From Rhea pennata (Eukaryota; Chordata; Aves; Rheiformes; Rheidae), in the NCBI RefSeq assembly GCF_028389875.1, contig NC_084668.1:24128993-24192992 (forward strand): 64,000 nt of DNA, written 5' to 3'. Positions 1 to 9,163 of this stretch are shown here, in pieces. The stretch's first letter is position 1, and the number at the start of each line of letters is the position of its first letter. The notes beneath the pieces were generated by a model. It was not told the origin of the DNA. It made no database searches and saw only the letters and a program-made list of their open reading frames with translations. A program made the translations under genes and the position numbers.

Positions 1-553
1 TATGATGTGCAGAAGCCTGGCTGTTCAATGATACGTAAATCCTTTAAGTCTTCAGGAATGAACAACGAAACTGGCAATCTGGCTTTGAAGAGTCTTCCAC
101 CTCACCCTTACTTAATCTTCCAAAATGACTTGTGACAGCAAGGGGCAGCCTTCACTTCACTTCACTTCACATGAGGATTTCAGTGAAACATCAGTTTATG
201 AAAATCCCAGCCCCCTCAAACATAGAAGTTTTTATTTGAAAAAGCAAACAAAATAAGCACACTATTTATAGCACCTGTAAAGCCAAAATACAATTCACAT
301 TGGAAATCTAGGATGGCACATCCCTTTTTAAGAACCTAGTAACCAGAATTTTTAGAAAAGGAAATTAATAAAGCTAAATTAAAAATTCCCAATTAAAATT
401 TCATAATTAAATATTCATTAATGTTTCAGGAGCTTCAGTTCCAACGGAAGTTTTTACATACCCTCCAAGATTATGATATCCACATATTTGATGTAATTAT
501 TCCCTGTGAGGTAAATTAGTACTGTTATGGTATCTCACTTTGCCAACACCTAC
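1..553 (-). other. GPR155: GPR155 intron after the fifth exon (partial)
   Basis: This is intronic sequence downstream, on the minus strand, of the exon ending at 554. It starts with the donor GTAGGT at 553-548. The next coding exon would be expected to continue the membrane domain, but I could not find it before the window edge, so the rest of the gene lies to the left. The DNA is AT-rich with no recognisable repeat. Confidence 0.8.
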
Positions 554-709
554 CAGGGAAATGAGGCTGACAATACTTATGTCAAAGCTAACGTTTTGGA
601 GTGCAGAAGCCAGCGGGTTGGGGTCCATAGATGGAATGGTCAACAGCCAAGCAGAAACATACATGATAGGGGCAGATACAAAAGTGCTTATCACCATGCC
701 TGAGGTAAT
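554..709 (-). CDS. GPR155: GPR155 coding exon 4 (residues 343-394)
   Basis: This exon of the lysosomal cholesterol sensor GPR155 (LYCHOS) encodes 52 codons in phase 0/0. The acceptor is TTTTTTTATGCAG before 709 and the donor is CTG|GTAGGT at 554/553. It begins ITSGMVISTFVSAPIMYVSA and ends in DISIVSLISL, which I recognise from vertebrate GPR155. It supplies the last transmembrane helices of the N-terminal PIN-transporter-like half (about residues 343-366) and the start of the next helix. It joins the upstream exon as NMEVGI|ITSGM, where I recall Glu in human at the Gly position. The open frame read beyond 554 (VGVGKV) is intron. The identification rests on protein similarity from memory plus consistent splice sites. 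Confidence 0.95.
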
Positions 710-1993
710 CTGCATAAAAAAAGGCAAAAAGAAACAAGAGCAGAGTTAATCAGATCTCAGGTTAAATAATCTGTCTTTAGGAATAACTCCACCTGTAAAA
801 TTATGCCCGTGACTTAAACATATATAGACCTTTAACCAATCATGGTGTTCTTTCCATGACAAACTAGTTATAATTTCTGTTTTTTACAGGCTGTTAAATG
901 GATTTTTTAAAGAAGCTTTTGAAATATAAGGAATATAGAGTTCCCCACTGCAAATTCTTAGAGTTTTTTCACAGATGTCAAAGACACTATTGACTCTAGT
1001 GTAGGAGTGAATCTACAATGTCACAATTTACTTTTGGATGGAAATAGTCACACTGGAAATAAATAAGCAATATGTAGTTATGTAAATACTAAAAGGAAAT
1101 GCATGAGAAAAAGAAGCCATATGCATTTACATTTAAGTGATTTCTACCTTGTTTTTTCATTGTTTTCTTCTTTTTAAAATTTACACAGTGATGGAATTGT
1201 GAGTTTTAAAACAGAGGTCTGTAGTATGAGTAGAAGATTTCCTGAGACTGTTGAGTACAAAATTCCACCTAACAAAGCTTTACTTTTAGTGTCCATTTTT
1301 TGCCAAAATGGAGAACATTAACAAACAAGGAAAGTCATGAGGAATGTTTTAATATTACCTCAACTGGGGAAAAAGAAAACAAAAAACAAACAGACAGAAA
1401 AAGCTACATGATTTATACCTTAAGTTGAAAAGGTAATTGATACACCCTATGTTAAAAAAATCAAATTCATTTCTATAAGGTTTAAATGGAGGGAAACACA
1501 GAATCAGTTAAACCACAAGATTTTTCCAGAAATTTTCAGCAGTTAGTCAACACTGTTCTCACTGAAATCAGTAACATTTGTTTTTTCCAACCAAAACAGC
1601 AGCTCAAAGACAAAGTTTTTGGAAAAAAAAAAAAGAAAAAAAAAAGATACAAGTTATTTATGGTCAAAGTTATTCTAGTTCTTCATTCTAGAATCATAAG
1701 TTAAAAAAAAAAAAAAAAAGAAAAAGATGACTTATTTAAAAACCTGCACTATCAAGGCACTTGAGACACCAGGAAAATTACTTTGGTTAATTAATAATTT
1801 TAATTCAAAATGTAATTCAGATTTTGGAGCCAGGCAGAATAAGTAAACCTAGAGAGTATACTACAGGGAAGTAATTTCAACAAGTTTTTTAAAACCTGTT
1901 GATCTATAAAATTAAGTTCAAAATTAATACAAACCGATAAAGAGCATACAATATACTGATAAAGAGCATACATATACTGATAAAGATACATAC
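710..1993 (-). other. GPR155: GPR155 intron between coding exons 3 and 4
   Basis: This is a 1.28-kb intron with donor GTATGT at 1993-1988 and acceptor CAG before 709. It is AT-rich and holds two A-rich tracts (about 1621-1646 and 1702-1719). A 21/22-bp tandem repeat at its 5' end runs into the donor site. No other gene was seen. Confidence 0.85.
1936..1993. repeat. Tandem micro-repeat, 2.7 copies of a 21-22-bp unit
   Basis: Copies lie at 1936-1957, 1958-1978 and (partial) 1979-1993. Each begins GATAAAGA on the plus strand and carries a CATAC or ACATAC core. The last copy contains the complement of the GPR155 donor GTATGT at 1988-1993, so the repeat directly abuts exon sequence. Confidence 0.85.
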
Positions 1994-2159
1994 AATTCCT
2001 ACTTCCATGTTGAATTGAGTTGCAAAGATCGCCACGCCAGGTGCTGCTGGAAAGACTCCATAAAGAAATGCATAGTTTGATAAACTGGTATGATTGACTA
2101 CGTCGTCATTCTTGTCCAAGAGTTCCACCATTTCTCTACAGAGAAATGGCATCAGAAGT
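1994..2159 (-). CDS. GPR155: GPR155 coding exon 3 (residues 287-342)
   Basis: This 166-bp exon has acceptor TTTTCAG before 2159 and donor ATT|GTATGT at 1994/1993. Its first base completes Leu287 and 55 codons follow. The peptide includes MPFLCREMVELLDKNDDVVN and the helix region HTSLSNYAFLYGVFPAAPGV, ending ATQFNMEVGI. These are conserved stretches of the transporter-like domain of GPR155, a multi-pass lysosomal membrane protein that senses cholesterol and signals to mTORC1 through GATOR1. Phases match the flanking exons. The donor lies within a tandem micro-repeat, a possible source of cryptic splice sites. Confidence 0.95.
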
Positions 2160-2352
2160 CTGAAAAGAGGGAAAAAAAATTACTCAGCCTATAGGCTTGG
2201 ACTCCTCTTTGCTCAGAAAAGGAACTAACTGACATTTAAGGCCTGTCTGAATACTGTTCCTGATAAGTAAAATAATGATATCACTTTTAATGATTGCCTT
2301 TACTGCTACTACGACATTTACCACTTGCTTTCAAATTTGGTCAGAATTTAAA

Positions 2353-2385
<33 letters not shown>

Positions 2386-3536
2386 TATATAAAGAAACAT
2401 TAAAAAACACACCAATTAATTTCTGGGATATAAATACATTTTCTAATGGTCAGAGATACCTTCTTTGTATGACTTAGTTTTCAAAATGTAAAATATAAAA
2501 ACAAAATTCAATTTTCAACTGTTAAATTATTAGCAGCCACAATCAGTCATCAGCTATGAAAATCAGACCACATTATTAAGACTTCTAACATAAAACACGG
2601 ACTCAAGTTTAAGTATTCAGTTCTGAAATTCTTTGCCCAGCAAAAAGAACCTCGATTGATGCTATTCTGTTTGCCTTTAGCAATATCTCAGATTTTACAA
2701 AGACTTGCTATTCGAGCCTTATGTAGAAATACATAGACTCACCAGTAAAGCAAAGTGATAATATTAACCACCATTCGTTTTTCTCATGTTCTTAGCACCT
2801 GTATCATTGATCTATTTAGAAAATTTTAATTACTTTAATTATTTTTAATTATTTTAATGAATTAATTGTACTGATACTCAAATCTTCAAATTTTTATAGA
2901 ATTTTCATATCTTCAAATTTTACAGTACATATTTAATCAAAATAATAGTTTCATTATGCAAACTTAGCTCCATAGCAAATAAAATATTTAATTCACCAGC
3001 AACTGAGCTATATTCAAGGGAAGATAATGATGGCATAAGCTCTATATAAAAGTTATCTTTTATTCTAGCTCAAATATCAGACAGTTTAAGAGTGTGATGT
3101 GATTATTTTTAAGCTCAAAATAGTTTGGGAGATTTAAAGACAGAGCGAGCAAAACCAACCAATTTAGAGATATATCGTCTAATCCAAAGAAAATGCAAAG
3201 GTTAATCAAGTAATACTTACATTTACTGTTGTCTAACTATTTAATCAGCAAATTTTAAGCCACTAATTTTCCAAACAGCGATATGATGAAAAACCTGCAA
3301 ACAGTTCATGAAGCCATAAAAGCTTTATTTTTTTTTTCATTGCAGAGTTTGACAACAGGTTTGTGGTTTGACTAACTTCAGTTAATAGTAATATACTATC
3401 ATCCAAAATCCTTGAAGTGAAGCTTAGTACCACTACAACGAGTGAGAGCAAAGCTATCTGATCAGTATATTCACAGATTAAACATACCAAAATATTTTAA
3501 AGAACAAAAAACGCATAAGTAATAAGCTGAACTTAC
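2160..3536 (-). other. GPR155: GPR155 intron between coding exons 2 and 3
   Basis: This is a 1.38-kb intron with donor CT|GTAAGT at 3537/3536. It is AT-rich and contains an (AT)n microsatellite at 2353-2392. No coding exon, RNA gene or recognisable transposon was seen. The open frame at 3263-3490 on the minus strand lacks GPR155 similarity. Confidence 0.85.
2353..2392. repeat. AT/AC dinucleotide microsatellite
   Basis: About 11 AT units are followed by ACACAC and five more AT units. It is a simple repeat within a GPR155 intron and is probably length-polymorphic. Confidence 0.9.
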
Positions 3537-3936
3537 AGTTTAGCTGTGATGAGAAGGATCAGTGCAACAAACATATTCTTTGTCACTTTTTTTGTCTGTC
3601 CCACCATAGTTAGTCCAAGATAAAAAAGGGCAGAGCCAGAAAATGAACTGCCTAGTCCATCGAGGAAGTTTTCAAGATATTCTGGAATCTTCTGGCCAAG
3701 AATAAAGTTTGAGGCAATTCCTATGAAGACCATGAATACAATTGGGTTCTGCAAAACTCGAAGGAGCGCTAGGCCCACTATTTTCATTTTGCTGTGCGAC
3801 AGAGTGCGATTATCCCTCCACTTCTGGATTTCACAGAAGATAAACCCAAGGGGGTTTAACATCATAAGAGATATTGGAGCCACTAGGTAAATGTACTGGA
3901 GATATTCTGGGTAAGTGGTTTGATATAAAGCTTCAA
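3537..3936 (-). CDS. GPR155: GPR155 coding exon 2 (residues 154-287)
   Basis: This is a 400-bp exon. The acceptor TTTTCTAG lies before 3936 and the donor is AAACT|GTAAGT at 3537. The first two bases complete Val154, 132 codons follow, and two bases of Leu287 remain. The peptide runs from EALYQTTYPEYLQYIYLVAP through ISLMMLNPLGFIFCEIQKW, LLRVLQNPIVFMVFIGIASN and FSGSALFYLGLTMVG to LILLITAKL. I recognise these as transmembrane segments 4-8 of the PIN/auxin-carrier-like domain of GPR155. The conserved helix-breaking NP pairs at MLNP and LQNP suit that fold. In-frame codons upstream of 3936 are intron read-through and are excluded. Confidence 0.96.
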
Positions 3937-4991
3937 CTAGAAAACAGGAAACGAGAAGTAGTGAGTGATAATATATCAGCTCCAAAATAAATTAATATTG
4001 AAATTAGTTTTTGTTGTCTGAAAACTAGAAAAAAAAATAGCCTTATCCTTCAGAACCAATAGCATTTACAGCTGATGTAAGATACAGTTACAAAAAGTAC
4101 ATCTATTCGCCATTAGGCCATAGTCACGTAATGAATATACTAAAGATCAAAGATGAACTATCCAGTACTATTTAATGATTCTATGAATATTCTATAGGTA
4201 CAGAAAATAAAATCATTCTGAAACAAGGATTCTAATATTGCTAAGCAATGTAAATAATCCCACATGTCATTTGATTCATCCCAAATGCTAAACAAGGCAA
4301 TTTTTCTCCCTGAGAGCATGGGAGAGTTGTGGAGAAACACAAGCATATTTGCAGGATGCAAGTTGTTGGTCATCTTAGAAAAAGTCTTATGTCTCTGAAA
4401 GGTGACCAGTTATCAATGGGTAAGTCAAGTGTAATCTTTCTACACTTATTACATAAAACACAACAAATTAATAATAAAATAAAAAATATATTAGAATAAA
4501 ATTATTAATTAGTTCTGTGGAACTACACAGGATGAGAGCTATGACTATAGTTCTGGTTTCAGAGCGCAACTTGTTTTTGTGACCCTGGCTAAGCAATTAA
4601 TTTTCAGAGACACACAGCTATGTTGTATTTGCTGACTCTGAAGATTAAGCCATTCACCTCCTCTCTGATCTACGTGGTTTGTCTGGAAAAAGAGTGAGAA
4701 TATACATTACATTGGTTAGTTATCAGCTTAATCAAGAAATCATAGATTTTGCCATTCTTATAGTGCTCCTTACATCCTCTTTCTCATGTCAGATAAGCTA
4801 TTTGAGGCAACAACAGGAAACACAAAATTAAGCTTCTCAGGCCCAGCCATCCCTATAAAAAAGGTTCATCCAAGTATTTCTGTCACTACTCTTAAGCTTC
4901 ACAAGTAGTAACTGCATGAACGTTACATGATTCTTGCAAGTTCCACAAAGAGCGGTAGAGAATATAATGCAGATTTTAGATAAATACATAC

Positions 4992-5040
4992 AGTGTGTGT
5001 GTATTTATGTATATATGTACATATATAAATACACACACAT
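4992..5040. repeat. Palindromic GT/TA/AC simple repeat
   Basis: A run of GT units, then TATATGTACATATA centred at 5018/5019, then AC units. The two halves are near-complementary with a four-base offset, so the tract can form an imperfect cruciform. Confidence 0.75.
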
Positions 5041-7772
5041 GTATATATGCTTCTATTTTACTGAACTAAAAACTGCCAGAAGTAGGTTCCACAAGAGACA
5101 TTATGTGGCAACTGAACACTAACACCTCAGTTAGTGCTAAGAAAAAATTAAAAATCAGTATACAAACCTCAACTTTCTGATCTCATTGCGTATGTTTGAA
5201 CTGTTATCAAGAATAATTTTTCAGACATGCAAAAAAGCATTATGAAGGAAAAATCTTAAAAATGACCTCCTTTTCCTAGCTACAACTGGGATAGACATTT
5301 TTGTATGTAAATTGAAATCTATTTATACAGGCATGACTTCAAAATAACATCTGACACAAAATAAAGGAAGAAAAAAAGTCTCAACTTCATTTCTTAGTAA
5401 CAATTTTGTAATAGTAAATGATGTCAGGATAAACCTTTTGTGAGAGACAATAACAAGTTTTCTGAATACTTTAGCCGAAGCAGAGAGCTGCTTGATCCTT
5501 TTAACAAACTAGTCTCTCCAAAACCAAGAATATCAGGTGGGAGCAACAAGTCAAAACACTTTCAGAATACTTCTGGTTTTAGAAGAATATCTACTTACAA
5601 GAGTCCTCCTTCAGATATTTTCCTTACATTACTAGATTAAGCACCTCACTTCTATTCAGAGCTTCTGCATTTCACATAATTAATGTTATTCAGAGTGCTT
5701 AAGTTATTAGCAATGGTTACAGGAAAAGTGAAAGGAATTCAGCTATGCTATGCTGCTATGCTGAAATAAAGGATCCTAAATTTGCAACAAATTGTAACAC
5801 AACGAACTGCATTACTTCTAGGAGTCCTCGGTATACTTCTTCCAGATGAATAATAAAAACTTCACATCCTGTCTAACAATGACTTAGTTTCAACATGTAC
5901 AGTAAAGAGTATCTGCCATTAATATCTGCCATAATGCATTAAAAAAATTTGACATGCTTGTAGAAGTTTGAGTTGTACTTTATGTGACTATAAGTAACAA
6001 CGGCACTTACGCAACTTCATTTTTTTTGTGGCTGAATACAGAACAGAGTAGCATATGCAGAGAAAAAAATAAGAGCAGCTCTGCTCACAGATCTACTTCT
6101 TTACATATATTGACAAAACATCTTTTGTTCTGACAATTCTGACAATTTGCTCTGACAATTCCCATTCTGCCATTTTCAAGGAAAGCTATCCCATTGCAGG
6201 AGTACTCATTGACTGTTCCTTTAAACTGTATGCTTATTTACAGGAGAAACCCTCTGACCTTTTCCTTTGAGGAAGTTTAAATCACAAAAAAATTTGTTTT
6301 CACTGCTGCTGTCTATTTCCATTAAAACATCAAGTTTTCCTCTAAATCTATACAGAACATTACCTATAACCATAAGCATAAAGAAAGAAAAAGAAAAGAA
6401 AACCCCACAAACAAAACAAAACAAAAACAAAGAGGCATTTTTTGTGTAGCCTAGTCTTCCAAACACTTCAGACAAGCCCCTAACAGTAAAAAGGCTGCAC
6501 ATGTGACAGCAAAAGCCCAACCATGGCACAAGTTTGGGGATGGGAGAAGAGGAGAAAGGAAAGAACAAGGAAAGAAAACAGGTCTAAGAAATAAAGAACT
6601 CTAAAGTGTTTATAACCTCTATTATTATAGAGTTAGGCATTCTGCAAAAGCTCTTAATGAACTAAAATTTTTTAAATTTGGTAACAAGCATGTATCGGAA
6701 TTATGAAATAATACATCTTAAAAGTAGCAAAATATTTGAAAAAAGTAAACTGACGTGAAAGTCACTCAAAGTAGAAAGATGTTTTTAACTAGAAAGATAC
6801 AGTGGAAGTGGACGCAGAGAGAAGGTCAAAGGAAGAGAGAGAAACCTTAACTGGCATTGTAATCCAAGGCCAAGAAACAAAGACGTAATCCTCACAGCCC
6901 TATTTGTGCTATTCCTCTTGGGGAAAAATCAGAATAGGTCTCAGAAGAAGCAACTGAGGGAAACATGCTATTTTGGTCTATGGAAGAAAAAGGCAGCAAC
7001 TGCATTTATCTATATTTTATTCATATTCAGCAATCTTTAGGAGAATGAGAAAGATTTGGGATTTTCCTGAGCATACTACCCTGGAGCAGGAAGAACAAGG
7101 CTGCCAACTCCTCAAGTTTAACTAAAATATGGAGCTACTTGTTGCAAAATATAATCTGGAATTGCATGTCTAAGCTTCTGTTTCATAACTGTATTTTCAA
7201 TTCTGTAATTAAATATCTTGCTTTTTACTTTGCTAGAACAAACTTGTTTCCTGTCTTTATTCATAACCTTGTCTGGATGATAAGAGTAATCTCAAGAGCA
7301 TTTGAGAGGCATAGAGTACTTTCACTTCAGGGAGCAGTGAACAAATACAGTAGGGTCCTGGCATCTTCTCCAAATGCCATCCACTCGAGGTCTATTTTGG
7401 AATTGCTGGTGATTGCAGTGTGCTTTTCCACATCAGCTACAGAAGTCAGCCAAGTGAGAGGTAGCCCACAGGCTACGCTGGCACAGAACAATCTCCCAAA
7501 GGAGGTATCAACTACTGCATTTCAGACAGCAGTAGGCAGAAGAAACCTGCCCCAACTACAGACTGTTTCTTAAGTATCATGGTACATATGGCTAAAAGTG
7601 TATCAACAAACCATTAGCAGAAAAAAGGAAAAAGAAATCTTGCTTAACAAAAGGGAAGAAATTAATAGCCTTATAGATTGAGATAAAATTAAGTTTAATA
7701 ATTTATATTGCTTGAAATTCAAATATAGGCTTACAAAAAAAAGTGTACACAGCTATACAAGTTATATTCTGA

Positions 7773-7777
<5 letters not shown>

Positions 7778-7811
<34 letters not shown>
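7778..7811. repeat. Poly(T) tract, 34 nt
   Basis: An uninterrupted run of 34 T residues on the plus strand inside a GPR155 intron. No element body is recognisable next to it. Confidence 0.9.
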
Positions 7812-7814
<3 letters not shown>

Positions 7815-8657
7815 ACACTGGACTGATGGTTACCTGCACATACTAAGAATCATTACAGGCATCATCACAGTCATAAGAAATTCCAATTTGAGACAAACAA
7901 ATGCAAATTACTACAAATCATACAATAATCTTGCTTTTAAAAGTATTCTTTCCTTCCCAAGACATATTCTACTCGCATGTCTACTCGTTACAATAGAACA
8001 AAGACCAGTGGATAAAACTTGATTTTTGCAACATAAACTAAGATATTTTAAGTACTACAGAAATTGGATGTTTCTTCTGAACAGATTAAAAGTTTCAACA
8101 GGTGAATGTCACAACAGGTAGACACCAATGTTATGCTAGATGATTTCCTTGAGCCAGATCAACAGTTAATACCAAATTAGTAAAAAAAAAAAACACTACA
8201 GGTATTTCAGAAGCCACACTTCCAGGCTCATAGTTTGTACAGAAAGGAATTTTGCTCTGCAGAGCAAGTCTGGTAATTTTTCATATGGACATTCTTAACA
8301 TGCAGTAAGTATAAGGTAGTTTATACCAATTTTAAAAGGATATATTACATTTTTTTAAAAAAAATCTGATTTAACTTAATATGGCCAGATCACTTAGTCA
8401 TAGACAGCTACAGTCAGATTGTTTTAAATTTTGTCTCATTCATGCCAGTTAACAGTTTTCTTCTCTTACTACAAAGTATATAATCTGAGGGTTGTTTATT
8501 TATTTAAGAATTTCCTCAAGAGATGTGACTTCAAAAATGGTTTATGTAGTTCACAACTTCAGTTTAGAAGTTTATTTCAAACTATAGAAACGTGAAAGCA
8601 AAATTGTCTAGAGCAATGAAAAATAATTTAAAAAAGAAAGCATAAGTAGCTACTTAC

Positions 8658-9117
8658 CTATTGGATATCCCAGTGCAAAGTCATTGCTTTGTGTAGCAAA
8701 AATTGGAAACAAACCTGCTTTGCTAAATCGATTCTCAGGACTGGCCACCAACAATGTTAAAATGCAGACTAAGATAAATACAGAAGCTTTGGCAACTAAT
8801 ATACTGTACAGAAAAGACCAATTCACATCAGAAAAGTTAAGTACCACCATGTTTTTGAACAGCAGAGCTGGGAGTGCAAAACGGGAGACAAAATTTCCCA
8901 GTCCTTTGGCCTGAGTCGATGTGATAATGTTGGCTCTTCCAGCTATGTACCCACAGAGAATTATTCCGAAGCATTCTAAGAGTGCTGGGAAAAGCCTGCT
9001 TATTGACATAGACGGAGGACTACTGGTGGTATTGAGTCCAATTTGCCCAGGCAAAGAAATGGACATATTAGCTGAAGATGACAGGTTCTTTGCATTGAAG
9101 TCTGAATAACTATCCAT
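8658..9117 (-). CDS. GPR155: GPR155 first coding exon (residues 1-153)
   Basis: This exon holds the N-terminus of GPR155 (LYCHOS), a lysosomal multi-pass protein whose transporter-like domain binds cholesterol and which relieves GATOR1 inhibition of mTORC1. The start at 9117 (AAAATGG, good context) gives MDSYSDFNAKNLSSSANMSI. With this start, Phe43, Pro44, Glu48 and Tyr57 fall at the positions I recall as the cholesterol-sensing residues of the human protein, which supports the choice over an in-frame ATG 33 bases upstream (9150). Asn29-Thr-Thr is a potential N-glycosylation site before helix 1 (RLFPALLECFGIILCGYIAG). Helices 2 and 3 follow (FVSRFALPALLFKNM and LVAKASVFILVCILTLLVA). The exon ends GYPI plus one base at donor G|GTAAGT. 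Confidence 0.96.
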
Positions 9118-9163
9118 TTTCTTTGACCTCTTCTTCCAAAAAAACAGCATGCAAAGGTCTCAT
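9110..9163 (-). promoter_or_regulatory. GPR155: Upstream ORF overlapping the GPR155 start codon
   Basis: The first three bases of the exon after the acceptor are ATG (9163-9161). This ATG opens a 17-codon frame, MRPLHAVFLEEEVKENG, that stops with TAG at 9112-9110. It therefore overlaps the main ATG (9117) in another frame. Its context is weak (C at -3, A at +4, if the first exon ends at the GAGCAG donor). A second upstream ATG at 9150 is in frame and would add 11 residues. Reading through this leader is expected to reduce or tune GPR155 translation. That is inference. Confidence 0.6.
9118..9163 (-). other. GPR155: GPR155 5' UTR part of exon 2
   Basis: The acceptor TTTACTTTACAG precedes 9163 and gives 46 bases of leader before the chosen start. 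The acceptor implies a separate non-coding first exon, which matches the donor found in the CpG island at 16246. Confidence 0.85.

Larger units (their letters stand above)
3937..8657 (-). other. GPR155: GPR155 intron between coding exons 1 and 2
   Basis: This is a 4.7-kb AT-rich intron with donor AATAG|GTAAGT at 8658/8657. It holds a palindromic TA/GT-rich repeat (4992-5040) and a 34-nt T run (7778-7811). I saw no other exon. The open frame at 7139-7573 on the plus strand is unrelated to any family I know and is treated as chance. Confidence 0.85.

Noticed and set aside
3263..3490. Possible extra GPR155 exon in the intron between coding exons 2 and 3
   Set aside because: The flanking exons join in frame without it, and the peptide is unrelated to GPR155.
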